From Sipunculus nudus (taxonomy: Eukaryota > Annelida > Sipuncula > Golfingiida > Sipunculidae), in NCBI GenBank assembly GCA_026874595.1, contig CM049319.1, positions 4,242,601 through 4,306,600 of the forward strand: a stretch of 64,000 bases of DNA, given 5' to 3'. A program made the position numbers and the translations under genes. The notes under the pieces were generated by a model, which was not told the DNA's origin, did not search any database, and saw only the letters and a list, made by a program, of their open reading frames with translations. Of this stretch, positions 1 through 10,700 are shown in pieces. Every line of letters begins with the position of its first letter. Position 1 is the first letter of the stretch.

Positions 1-37
1 TCATAGTGACTTAGATAAAGATTTATTATATTTACAG

Positions 38-104
38 GATTTTATCAGACAGAGAAATAAGGACACTGGTGACCAGGCTGTATGACTTACCATTAGACTT
101 ACAG
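38..104 (+). CDS. GNPTAB: GNPTAB exon a (first in window)
   Basis: Acceptor tttacag precedes 38 and donor gtttgt follows 104. One split-codon base plus 22 codons gives [20 protein letters not shown] then LQ, matching the vertebrate 'DRELRTLATRI.ELPLSLQ' region. It ends in phase 0, so the first full codon begins at 39. Confidence 0.85.
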
Positions 105-3100
105 GTTTGTACACTAATATATTGATCACTTTGTATATCATATGATAGATTACATAACTTAAACATGTTTTTATGAATATAACATCAGGAAGCCCCTTCA
201 TTTTTCAAATTTTTTCTTAAAATATAAAATGTCTATATTTGTGTATGATTCATCCAATATGCTATTAAAAAAATGTTTATCTTATGATAACATAATAATA
301 AACAATATAATAAATACAATAAACTACATAATAATAAACTACATAATAAACATAATAAACTACATTTTTTCAGTTTCTTTTATCCTCAGTATTTCAGTAT
401 GATTTGGCAATTTATTAAAATTCATATTTATTTAAAATATTTAATAATATTAAATTTATAAAATTTACATATTTTTTTGTTTAAAATACCTGAAAATGAA
501 AAACATAATGACAAATAAAACCTTTCTATTAAAAGTTCATTATCTTGTAAAAGAAGTAGGTAGAAACCGTTGGATCATAATGATAAAGTTGATAACATCA
601 GCCTGTACTGTTTACATGTTTGGACATTTCTATGTATTGTTACATTTATAGACCCTGACTGGTGTAGAGATGATGCTTATGAACTGCTCAAAGTTAATGA
701 CCTCCAGTACACAAACACCCACAGTCAAAGCGAATGAAGAGAAGTATTATGTTAAAGAAATGGTATGACTTTACTCAATCCTTTCATTAGTTGAGTCTAT
801 TAATTTAATAAAAACTACTTCACTGTTTTATGAATTACAAATGTTGAAAATGATATTTTTTTCTTGAAATTTTATATCTTTATTCTGTATATGCTGAGTC
901 TTGAAATTGTTAGAATTAATGTCAGAAGGAATATTTATTTTTGTCTTGATGTATTCTGAGTTTTCTGGGTAACTTGTAAGCTAGGTAATTGTATGCTTGG
1001 TAAATAATTAATGATCTGTTAAAACAAATTTTGTAATTATTTGTTGGTTAAATGATTTCTGTTTCTTTCATGTTTTTTTCAGCCACAAATTACCCAAGAG
1101 CTTTTTGTGAATTGTTCTCCATTGGTTGCTAAGATACAGCAGCTTTTCAAAGAGAAGAAAAAATACAAGTAAGATTTTCCAGACTACATGGTTTCAGTAT
1201 GATAATGTCTTGTTTAACTTCATGCATGATGTGAAGCATGAGTATTTGTACTAATCATGCTGATTGGTCATTCTAATTTTAAATAAAAATTCATTGTATT
1301 AAATAATTCATGCAAAATATGGAAAGTCCTCACAAGGTTGACCTGCAACAAAAAGAAAGGGAACTTAATGAGATACTGGTAAATTTTTTGTATCATTAAA
1401 TGAATGCCTGTGGATTAGAAGAAATAAAGAGTACAAACAGCATTTACATATGAAGAAATTACTAAAGCTGCTGCAAACTTCCACAGAAAAATATTGTTTT
1501 ATTGTTTACATATAGTGAACTTAATACCATCCTGTTTGAAGCAACCATAAACATGCCCATTAGTTACGGCTGACCTATCTAATAAAGCCACCTGTGATTT
1601 AAACCACTTGTGGCCAGACCTAAGGGTGGTCTTATTAAACAGGTTCAGCTACAAATATAATAACAGGTGTTTTGTCACTGATCTGTTCTTATGTTTGATG
1701 TTCTTCTTCAGTTTAACTGTGTTTGTAGAAGATCAGTATTTATGTATGTTGGGGCTTACCCTTTCATTGTGCTGTAGTGCCCAATATAGGACTCAATTAG
1801 TACTATTAATAATTGTGTAATGTTTCATGTTAATCAGAGAAAAAATGGAGCCAAACATTGAGTTAACCATGAATGTCTTGGCCAGATTGATCCAATTTCA
1901 AATGTTTACAACTCTGTGCCAGGTATTTTATCTGGTAATTTTTACAGTTTATGTGAACATATGTAAATTGTTTTGGACAATGAATGCTTAGACACCAGAG
2001 GGTAAATACCAGTGACTTTGTAGTTTTTGAGCGGATTACAGCAATAGAATTACGTTTATAATAATGAATCATACTTTCCCTTCAGGTTTGAAACAGCAGG
2101 AGATGAGGAGGTAGCCTTCAAGATGATTCGCACAAATGTGACACACGTAGTACAGCAGCTGGATGATATCAGGAAAAACCCTAAGTAAGCACAGGAGACA
2201 TGTTGTTTTCTGTCCCATTGTCTGTAGCCTTTCTTTTGAATGCTGTAACATTTAAAGCATAGCATATTTCTTTCCCTGAAATTTGAAACACAGATTGTTT
2301 CTACAGAAATTTCTGATGAATTAAGAAAAACTTGACCTTGACCATTAAAGTCAAGTCAGCTGAAATATAACATAAATTTGGACTATAACTGTTGAAGTAT
2401 TGCATTTTAACTGTTGTCGCATTGGAAATCTTGACCTCCGATTTAACACTTAATCTTTCTCTTCTAAGGTTTGGGAGAGTCCAAAAACTGGTGATCTTGA
2501 ACTTGATCTTCAAGGTCAAATCTGCAATAATATTGGATTTTTGTGAACCCCATCACTTAAAAAGCACTGTATACTTTCTCCTGAAAATTTGCACGAGCTG
2601 TTTCCACTAATAGTTTGAATGAGTTTGATAACATAACTGACCGGTTTTTAGCTCAGCTGACTGAAAGTCATCTGAGCTATAGCGATCACTCTTTGTCCGT
2701 CATCCGTCTGTCCGTCTGTCTGTCTGTCCGTCTGTCCGTCCGTTAACCAGGCACAAATCGTAACCGCTGGACCTAGAACCTTGTAACTTGGGATTCTGAG
2801 AGGTCCATAAAAAATTTAGGAAATTTCCATAAGAAATTAGGTCTCTGTTACCCATATCCTTCAAGCTATGTGGCCCCAAAGTACCCCCCAGAAAAGTCAA
2901 AAATTTCATACAAAAACTTCAATATCTCATTAACTACTTGACTGATGGTCATGATTTTTTGCATACATATTGATCATGAGATGTTACATCACTTCCAGCA
3001 GACTGGTGGCGCCACCTGTATTTTTCGATTTTTAACGAATTTTTTTCTCTATTTTTGAGACCTTTAAAAATGTGAACATCTGTTAACAAGGCACAAATCA

Positions 3101-6100
3101 TAAAGACTGGACTTAGAATCTTAATTCTTGACACACTGAGAGGTCCATGAAAAATCTCCTTGGAAACCAGAAATTAGGTCTCTGTTACCCATATCCTTCG
3201 AGCTATGGGGCCCCAAATTACCCCCCAAATAGTAAAAAATTTCATACAAAAACTTCAATATTTCAATAACTACATCACTGATGGTCTTCATTTTTGGCAT
3301 ACATATTGATCATGAGATGTTCGATCAGTTCCTGCAGACTGGTGGCGCCACCTGTACTGTTTGATTTTTTACGATTTTTTCCTCTATTTTTGAGACCTTT
3401 GAGGATGCTGTCATCTGTTAGCGTGGCACAAATCGTAACGACTGGACCTAGAATCTTCATTTTTGACACACTGAGAGACCTATGAAAAGTCTCCATGGAA
3501 ACCAGAAATTAGGTCTCTGTTACCCATATCCTTTGAGCTATGGGGCCCAAAATTACCCCCCAGAAGAGTCAAAAATTTCATACAAAAACTTCAATATCTC
3601 ATTAACTACATCACTGATGGTCATGATTTTCGACATACATATTGATCATGAGATGTTTCATCAGTTTGTGCAGACTGGTGGCGCCACCTGTATTTTTCAA
3701 TGTTCACGAATTGTTTTCTCCATTTTTGAGACCTTTAAGGATGTAGTTATCTGTCAACAGGGTACAAATCGTAACGACTGGACCTAGAATCTTCGTTCTT
3801 GACACACAGGGAGACCCATGATAAGTCTCCATGGAAACCTGAAATTTGGTCTCTGTTACCCATATCCTTTGAGCTATGGCACTCCAAAGTACAGCTCAGA
3901 ATAATGGAAAATTTGATATAAAAGCTAAAGTATCTGAACAACTAATGCAGAGATAACAATAATTGTTTGCATCGATATTGATCATGGAGTGTTTCATAAG
4001 TTTCTGCAGACTGGTGGCACCACCTGTATTTGTTCCGTTTTTTTTACGAAATTTTTCTGTATTTTTGAGACCTTTAAAGATATGAACATCTGTTAACAGG
4101 GCACAAATCATAAAAACTGGACCAAGAATCTTCATTCTTGACACACAGGGAGACCCATGAAAAGTCTCCATGGAAACTTGAAATTAGGTCTCTGTTACCC
4201 ATATTCTTTAAGCTGTATGGGTCCAAAAATACCCCCCCCCCCCCCCCCCCAGAATAATGGAAAATTTGATACCAAAACTGCAGTATTTCAATAACTACAA
4301 CACTGATGGTCATGATTTTCGGCATACATATTGATCATGAGCTGTTCCATCAGTTTCTGCAGACTGGGTGTGCCACCTCTATTTTTTTCAAATTTTTACG
4401 AATTTTTTTCTTTTTTTTGAGACCTTTAAAGATGTGGTTATCTGTCAACAGGGTACAAATCACAACAACTGGACCTAGAATCTTCATTCTTGTCATGCAA
4501 GGAGGCCCATGAAAGGTGCCTGTGGAAACTTGAAATTAGGTCTCTGTTACCCATATCCTTCAAGCTATAGGACTCCGAAGTATCCCTCAGAATAATGGAC
4601 AATTTGATACAAAAACTGAAGTATCTGAACAACTAATGCAGAGATCACCATGATTTTTTGCATGGATATTGACCATTAAGTGTTTTTATAAGTTTCTGCA
4701 GACTGGTGGAGCCACCTGTATTTTTGTATCCGCCAAAACGAAGTTTTGCGGATACTATGTTTTTGACCGAGTTCCTCCACCGCGGCGGCGTTCGTTTCCA
4801 GAGAGCTCCTCGGAGACTAATGGACCGATTTTTCCCAAACTTACACCTATTATCGGGTCACATGTGAACTGGTGCCTAACCAATTTGCGTTGACCTCTGA
4901 CCTTTCCTCTCTATCCAGTGTCCATTTGTGGGTCTGTTTCCACTCATAAACCCTCATATCTCGGGAACCGTTTGACCGATCAGGAAATAAAATTGATACA
5001 AATGTAGCCCTTGGATTGCTTTATAACATACACAAAAAATGGTGGCGCCACCTGTAACCATGTTTGCACAGTGTCCATCTGTTCATCTGCCTTGGGTTAA
5101 AATCACTCATATCTCTGCAGTGAATTGACTAATTCACCTGAAATTCGTCATGCGTATACATCCAGGATAGCTTTCTTGATTTTATGACAGGTGGCGCCAC
5201 CTACGTTCACGTTCACGCTGATGACATCCAAGCTTATATCTTGGGAACCGTTTGACCGATCAGGAAATAAAATTTATACAAATGTAGCCCTTTGATAGCT
5301 CTGTAACATACACAAAAAATGGTGGCGCCACCTGTAACAATGTTTGCACAGCGTCTGTCTGTTAGTCTGCCGTGGCCTAAAATCACTCATTTCTCTGTAG
5401 TGGTTCGACATAACTGCCTAAAATTTTGCAGGTTTATACATCGTGGACAGCTTTCTTGATTTTATGACAGGTGGCGCCACCTACATTCTAGTTAACGCTG
5501 CACACATCCAAGCTCATATCTCAGGAACCATTTGACCGATTGGGCCAAAATTGTGCATGTGTTTAGATCTCACATAGGTCTTTATCATACACAAAACTGT
5601 AGGGGTTACCTGCAAAGATTTTCGCACAGTGTTTGTCTGTTTGTCTGCCATGGGCAAAAATTGCTCATATACATGTAGTGGTTTGACTTTTCTGCCTAAA
5701 ATTTTGCAGGTGTATACAACTTGGACAGCTTTCTGGATTTGTGGTAGGTGGCACAACCTACATACACATTTAGGCTGCAGACATCCATGCTGATATGCAA
5801 CATACCTCACTCTATTTCCCCTTGCCACTCAATCCATGCCTCACTATCCGATTTTGGCAGATACATGTAGTCACTTGTCGGTTACCCATATTCTAGTTTT
5901 AAAAGTTTACACATTTTTCTCTATTTTTGAGATATATAAATACAGACTAAATCTTGGCCTGTTGGTTAATCTGTTTGATGCTTCAGTTGAATGGGTATAT
6001 ACTACCATTCTAATGATAAAATTTCCTTTTGCGAATCTCTTCCCAGTCAGCTGAGCGTCATGACCCATGGGTCACTTGTTCAACTGCAAACAGAAAGCCA

Positions 6101-9100
6101 ATAAATATTTTCAGGGTTTTATTTTATGGTTACTGGTATAGTAATGATAACAAGAATTTTTCATTGTTTGATATTGTTTGAAATATTATTTTTAATTTAT
6201 ATATTTTTTTTTCAGGAAATTTGTCTGTTTAAATGACAACATAGATCACAGCAAATCAGAGGCACACACAGTAAGTACATACACTGGAAGTTCCATGTCC
6301 CAGTAAAATATCTTCTGTCTAACATCTTCCTTTAGCAGTGTATAACATTTAACAAAGTATATAAATTAGTTTGAGCACAGATTTAGCAAGCATATTACAA
6401 TAAACCAAATCCTGACTGGTTCTCAGTGCCCTCTTCTGTTTAAGTGAAACAAAATGGGAGAAATGTGTTTGTATATTCCCTAAAAATTGTATCAGAATAA
6501 AATATGGTAAGATTCATGGTGTCAGTGAAAAAAAGTATATGGCACTCCAAGGACCAGTTATATATCATTATCAAAGTAACTTGTTTCAAGTTTGAACACC
6601 AGATGGGGCTTATGAGCATAAGATGTATTACTGTCAATAACAGGAATATATTTTGAGAACTCTGTATCAGTAAATTCTTAATCTAAATAATAATTGTATC
6701 CCCAGAAAAAGTGGGGATACCATGGTTTAGGCATGGTCGCACCGCCGCTGCCGCCGCAGAGATTTCTTTCAGGCAAGATTACTCAGGAAAGATTTCACTG
6801 AGCCTTTTCAAATTTTACACATACATTAATACTGGTGAGAACAACGAAGCCTGTTCCAAATAGGGTCAAGACCTTTACCAGAAGAGTGACCTTGACCAGG
6901 TAAAGGTCAAACTTTGCTGAAAATCAAACAAAAGATCAGATATTTCAAGAAATCCTCAATGGATTGGTCTGAAAATCAGGTTGCATGAATATCTTGGATA
7001 GACTTGTTTGGGAGACTGGTCACGCCACCTGTTATTATAACCCTTTCCTTGCCGTTTAATACGCCCTTCCCTGCCACTTGACAATAGTGTCAGCAATATA
7101 ATTAAAAAACTAATGGACATAATTCTTACAAATTGTGCAGATAAATAGATATGGGCCCTAGGATAATGCCTTTTAAAATTTGGGGCATGACCTTTATTGT
7201 CAAAGTGACCTTGACCTTGAATAAGGCCATTTTTGGTAACAATTCCATAAAACATTAGATTTCTGAAGAATGGGTCGATTGATTATGCTGAAAATCAGGA
7301 TAATTGAATATCATGGATAGGGAATTCTCAGATTTGAAAACCGATGGCCTTGACTTGACCTTTAAGGTCATATCAGGCAAAATAGCAAGATTACTATTAA
7401 ACCTAATAACTTTTGAAGTACTGCATATATTCTACTCAAGAATGGTACACCAGTTGTTTCAACCAAGTTCTAGCAGAAGGGTGAAGACTTGTGACTTTGA
7501 CCTTGTTCTCAAGGTGAAATCTGCCGAAATATAGGATTTTCTTCAAACCTATAACTTTTGAAGTTCTGGATATTTTTCCCTGAAATTTGATACAGCATTC
7601 ATGTGAACCATTATTTTTAAAGACTTTAATGACTGGTGACCTTGATCTTCAAGGTCAAATCTGCAGAAATATAGGATTTCTTTGATCCCTATAACTTGTG
7701 AAGTACTGGATATTTTCCCCTGAAATTTGATACAGCATTTGTTTGAACCAAAATTTTTGATAAGTTTGAAGTACTGTGACCTTGAACTTGATCATACTGA
7801 ACTGCCAAATGTCTTGGGATTCTATGGCATCTCTGATGCCAGACATTTCAAGTAAACAGAATTATAATGTACACTAATTTCCAATGAAACATGACTTTTT
7901 ATCTTTTTCTACAGGTCAAAGCAGTACTTCAGGACTTTTATGAGTCCTTGTTTCCCCTCCCTAGTCAGTTTGAGCTGCCCATGGAGTACAGAAACAGATT
8001 TCTTCACATGGATGAACTAAAAGAATGGCAAGTATTCAGTTAAAATTGATTAAGTTTTGAATAAGTTAATATGGCAAATGCTGATTTCGTATGCTCATAG
8101 GGACTGTAGAAAACATTTCTTCTACATTTCATAGTCAACAAGACATTAATTTGTTATGTTTTTTAGATTAAGATTTTATATTATTTTTTTTGTAATATTA
8201 TTTTAATTATGTTATCATTACTCTTATATAATATTTCAAATTATATATTTACACTTGTTGATGGTTATAGCACTTGCATTGCCAGATGCTGTTGGTGGTT
8301 GCTAAGTCTATTTAAATCACGAGAAGATTTCATTAAATCTCTCTGACTGAAGTATTATCATGGACCAAATTTAATATATCTGGAAGAGATCAGTTTATAT
8401 TTGCAGTAAATGGACGGCCTCTCCTCAAAACATTTTTATCATGATCTCCAAGTTTAACTACTTGTATGTACTCCTTTTTCCTGTTTCAGGAGAAAATACA
8501 GAGATTTCCTGAGGACATGCTCACACTACATCCTGGGATTTTTGGTGCTATTTAGTATATACTCATATTTTTCTGAAAAGGTAGACAACTGTGCTTTGTG
8601 TGCATCTTCACCAATACTGCAGCCTAAATGAATAACAAATGAAATAAAACTTAATTCATCTGGTGTAAAATATCATATAACATAAAATATTTATGTGGAA
8701 TATAATGTTTAATTTAAAAGTTGTAATAATGTATTATATGTTATAGTACATGACTCATATTGTGATATAGACCTTTTTAAATTCTAATATTTATATTAAG
8801 CGACAGGTTCTGAAGATTATGAAAAAGACTAGCCATTGTAGTAAAAAAAAATTTATTATTAATAATAGAATTATTTTATTATTAATTTAATTATTTTTAT
8901 TATTTGTCAATTCTTCTTAGCTATTCTCTTAATCCACTGAAATATCTGTAATGATGCAATAAAGCTTTTGGCATGTTTAAAAAAAGTCTTTCATTGTTTT
9001 TTCAGTCACATTGTTAATTGATAGCATCCATTATTTAATCATAATTTTAGGATTAATTATATCATATTTATATTCAGATCGATGCCTTGTGCAGCAGGAT

Positions 9101-9176
9101 CTACAGGCGGATTTTCAGAAGTCAAGGTCAATCCCAAGGTCGAGAAAGAAAGAAGAAAGGATTAGTTCATGTGTAA
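38..9176 (+). CDS. GNPTAB: GNPTAB orthologue, 3' part (eight coding exons; partial gene)
   Basis: Precursor of the alpha and beta subunits of Golgi UDP-GlcNAc:lysosomal-enzyme GlcNAc-1-phosphotransferase, which adds GlcNAc-1-phosphate to mannoses of lysosomal enzymes as the first step of the mannose-6-phosphate tag. Coding exons are 38-104, 652-762, 1083-1168, 2086-2184, 6216-6270, 7915-8027, 8490-8580 and 9078-9176. All phases match and they encode 239 residues plus a TAA stop. Diagnostic stretches resembling the vertebrate C-terminus are [52 protein letters not shown] and EYRNRFLHM; the middle part is the Stealth CR4 region. A hydrophobic helix at local residues about 187-204 is the C-terminal membrane anchor, followed by a basic tail. 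The N-terminal helix, catalytic Stealth regions, DMAP-binding and Notch-like modules lie off the left edge. The gene converges on CRACR2A. Identification is firm; the exact last exon is slightly less so. Confidence 0.93.
105..651 (+). other. GNPTAB intron
   Basis: AT-rich intron. A short degenerate repeat of ataataaactac lies around 295-365. Nothing else is recognised. Confidence 0.6.
652..762 (+). CDS. GNPTAB: GNPTAB exon b
   Basis: The exon is 37 codons long, phase 0 at both ends, between acceptor ttatag and donor gtatga. It reads [19 protein letters not shown] followed by a variable polar stretch. The 'LTG.E.ML.NCSK' core matches the vertebrate protein; the following segment is poorly conserved in the family. 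Confidence 0.85.
763..2085 (+). other. GNPTAB introns around the exon at 1083-1168
   Basis: Two introns (763-1082 and 1169-2085). No repeat family member or extra exon keeping the phase was found. The 1608-1820 open frame has no codon pattern or family resemblance. Confidence 0.55.
1083..1168 (+). CDS. GNPTAB: GNPTAB exon c
   Basis: Acceptor tttttcag and donor gtaagat flank 86 bases (28 codons plus two bases). The peptide contains [20 protein letters not shown] then KKY, aligning with 'NC.PV..KI...YKDKNKYRFE' of vertebrate GNPTAB. The split codon restores Lys with the next exon. Confidence 0.88.
2086..2184 (+). CDS. GNPTAB: GNPTAB exon d (Stealth CR4 begins)
   Basis: The exon is 99 bases between cttcag and gtaagc and encodes [20 protein letters not shown] then [12 protein letters not shown]. 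It is among the most conserved stretches of the protein, and the reading frame continues without a break into the next exon. Confidence 0.93.
2270..2640 (-). repeat. Family E-like fragment
   Basis: The stretch contains 'cttgaccttgacc', 'aaatataacataaatttggactataact' like sequence and 'ttgaacttgatcttcaaggtcaaatctg', all similar to core units of the fuller copy at 6692-7853. No terminal hairpin is visible, so it is a fragment. It sits immediately beside the family A element in the same intron. Confidence 0.5.
2650..2678. repeat. Family A terminal hairpin
   Basis: Inverted repeat with 13-base arms (12 of 13 paired) around a three-base loop. The same hairpin closes every family A copy, at 28347, 44366, 47547, 50360, 51119 and 62907. 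Confidence 0.85.
4232..4250 (+). repeat. C19 homopolymer inside family A core
   Basis: 19 consecutive C at the place where other units have five to seven (the 'ctggggggtactt' block on the opposite strand), so it expanded from a short C run. Confidence 0.9.
4724..5897 (-). mobile_element. Family B element nested inside family A
   Basis: On the - strand it starts ACTAGAATATGGGTA at 5897 and ends in a hairpin at 4726-4755 with arms GTATCCGC and GCGGATAC. The core alternates two sub-blocks and has GGTGGCGCCACC at 5041, 5190, 5321 and 5470, giving a repeat period of about 280 bp with two palindromes each. Family A sequence resumes on both sides ('cctgtattttt' on the left, 'ctctatttttgaga' on the right), so B inserted into A. 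Confidence 0.75.
6216..6270 (+). CDS. GNPTAB: GNPTAB exon e
   Basis: A 55-base exon between ttttttttcag and gtaagta encodes [18 protein letters not shown] and ends in phase 0. '[10 protein letters not shown]' is a hallmark of the CR4 region. The intron before it (2185-6215) carries the nested family A/B element and the one after it a family E element. Confidence 0.93.
6692..7853 (-). mobile_element. Family E element, reverse orientation, in GNPTAB intron
   Basis: The hairpin at 6696-6720 (GTATCCCCA, loop, TGGGGATAC) is preceded on the - strand by a CCGCCGC-type GC-rich segment near 6740. Core units contain 'tgaccttga', 'aaatataggatttc' and 'ctgaaatttgatacagca'. The right end reads ACTTGAAATGTCTGGCATC on the - strand, like the ACTAGACATTTCTTGGCACC start of the copy at 37772. 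A degraded palindrome lies near 7024. No coding frame is recognised. Confidence 0.65.
7915..8027 (+). CDS. GNPTAB: GNPTAB exon f (GC donor)
   Basis: Acceptor tctacag is followed by 37 codons plus two bases: [20 protein letters not shown], then a segment containing [15 protein letters not shown]. The only donor that keeps the conserved 'EW-R.YRD' junction is gcaagt at 8028, making this a GC-AG intron. Reading through reaches a stop at 8041, a few codons later. Confidence 0.9.
8028..8489 (+). other. GNPTAB GC-AG intron
   Basis: A 462-base intron beginning gcaagt and ending ctgtttcag. No repeat or other feature is recognised within it. Confidence 0.65.
8490..8580 (+). CDS. GNPTAB: GNPTAB exon g, C-terminal membrane helix
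   Basis: The exon follows ctgtttcag, completes the split Trp codon and encodes [13 protein letters not shown], then the hydrophobic run [14 protein letters not shown] and SEK. This is the second membrane anchor, at the end of the beta subunit. The donor gtagac at 8581 joins it to the exon at 9078. Without splicing the frame continues 16 codons to a TGA at 8629-8631. Confidence 0.87.
8581..9077 (+). other. GNPTAB last intron
   Basis: A 497-base AT-rich intron beginning gtagac. It contains the alternative in-frame TGA at 8629 and an AATAAA near 8960, so a shorter transcript ending here is conceivable. Confidence 0.55.
9078..9176 (+). CDS. GNPTAB: GNPTAB last coding exon, basic cytosolic tail
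   Basis: Acceptor tatattcag precedes 32 codons and TAA at 9174-9176. The tail begins [16 protein letters not shown] and is rich in Arg and Lys, like the vertebrate tail 'LIALKRKIFPRRRIH'. Phase 0 joins cleanly to exon g. The similarity in position and charge is why this exon is preferred over the read-through end. Confidence 0.8.
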   Translation: MDALCSRIYRRIFRSQGQSQGRERKKKGLVHV

Positions 9177-10700
9177 TAGTTCAAAGTATTCTCATCATCA
9201 CCATCATCATATCAGTTATCATACATCATACAATTCAGGGGAAAGTGATGTCATAGTCATTCATAAACACTGCATCATATACTCAGTCATATTTCCTGCA
9301 CGGTGATCAAGTAGTCTCAAACATTTGACATTAAGGTTGAGGGGTTTGTGATACCTGTCAGTGACAGGGGTCTTTTCTTATATTGGATCAATTGTTAATT
9401 ATAGGAACAGTTACATTTCTATTTTTAGATTTTATTGATTTAACTACCAGGCTTGTGTGTGTTTGTGTGTGTGCATGTCAGAGAGAGAAAGAGAAATTTT
9501 TTTGTTAACTTCTTGTATCATGTTTTTGTATAAAAAAAGTACTAATTTACACAGATTTGTTAGATTTCATATTGAACAAATTGATATTCCTTGTTTCTGG
9601 TATATTTCATCTGATCCCAGTTTATCTAGGTTCCTGATCTTTACATTGTACAGAGAATGTCAAAATAATTACAAAAATACACTGTGGCAGTATTACTGGT
9701 TTATATAAGAATAAGTCACATTTACATCAGTTATATTGTTATATTTCAGTAACACTGATGAACATTACTTTAAAAACTTCACTTAGCCAATGAAATTGGG
9801 AGAAATAGTCACTCCTACGAAAGCAGCATCCAGTTGGTCAAAATGAAAGTTCAGTATTATCTGTGATTAGTGAGGTGCAGGTTTTTTTATTTTAAAATAC
9901 TAACATTTATCCATTGTTGCATGTCTGTTTTGCATTCCTTTGCTTAATGATTTTGTCCTTAATTTTAAATGCAAGGGGCCATAATCTGAAACCTATAAAT
10001 ATAACAGTTATTTGCTGCCTAGCATATGTTTGTCATTCCATCCAGTTTGTATTATGTATTATTGCATTTGTCCTGAGGAAGGTAATTACTGATCAGGTGA
10101 AAACTTTTGCTAATTTCAATTATTACATCTTAATTATTTGATCAAGGATTTGATCTTTCCTCTCATCTCTCTCCATCATGGTACAGAAGGAATAACTTTT
10201 AATTTGTATCAGTGTTTTTTTTTTAAATCACCAAATCTCGTCAAGCAAAATATCACACCAGTATTTGCATGTACCAACTATTACAGACTATTCAAAAAAT
10301 AGGTTTCTGGAGAAAATAGAGTGTACAAAGTAATGCAGAATATAAACTTATGTAGACATTACAGTATTTTCTATGAGCCCCAGTATCAACTCCCCTTATA
10401 AAGAAACCCTGGATCTGGCCATCCAACTTGAAGTGGCGGAGGAATATATTGGTACATCTATGGTAACAATATTTTTTGGTTAATTTAGATAAAAAAAAGT
10501 AAAATTTTAACAGCTACCGGTATGTTCCAAAATACTTTGTTGAATTTGTTTGGACCCCAGATCACATGTAATCTTGTCAGTGGTAAGTTTGAATGTGATA
10601 ATAAAGTATTTATTAAAAAAATATGTTCACAAAGTATCAAGATATGGGTCACTTTCACATGAATAAATTTATGAAATAAAGCAATAAATTTTAATATATC
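9177..10700 (+). other. Probable GNPTAB 3' UTR
   Basis: AT-rich non-coding stretch after the stop codon. AATAAA hexamers at 10600-10605, 10662-10667 and 10675-10680 are candidate cleavage signals. A short GT-rich run lies at about 9453-9474. No supported gene is seen. The extent is inferred from the hexamers only. Confidence 0.35.

Larger units (their letters stand above)
2646..6080 (-). mobile_element. Family A Helentron-like element, reverse orientation, with nested family B
   Basis: The 3' end, read on the - strand, lies at the left: a hairpin at 2650-2678 with arms AGCTCAGCTGACT and AGTCATCTGAGCT, then a (CCGT/CTGT)n tract at about 2697-2743. The core is 336-bp tandem units with GGTGGCGCCACC at 3005, 3341 and 3677 and degraded copies near 4010, 4365 and 4705. 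The right edge carries the 5' terminus, reading ACAAGTGACCCATGGGTCA on the - strand and containing GCTCAGCTGAC, which matches a hairpin arm. A family B element interrupts it at 4724-5897. No transposase or Rep/helicase frame is seen, so it is non-autonomous. Confidence 0.75.

Noticed and set aside
8490-8631. Exon 8490-8631 as the unambiguous end of GNPTAB
   Set aside because: A phase-0 donor at 8581 and a downstream exon with a vertebrate-like basic tail give a better ending; kept as an alternative.
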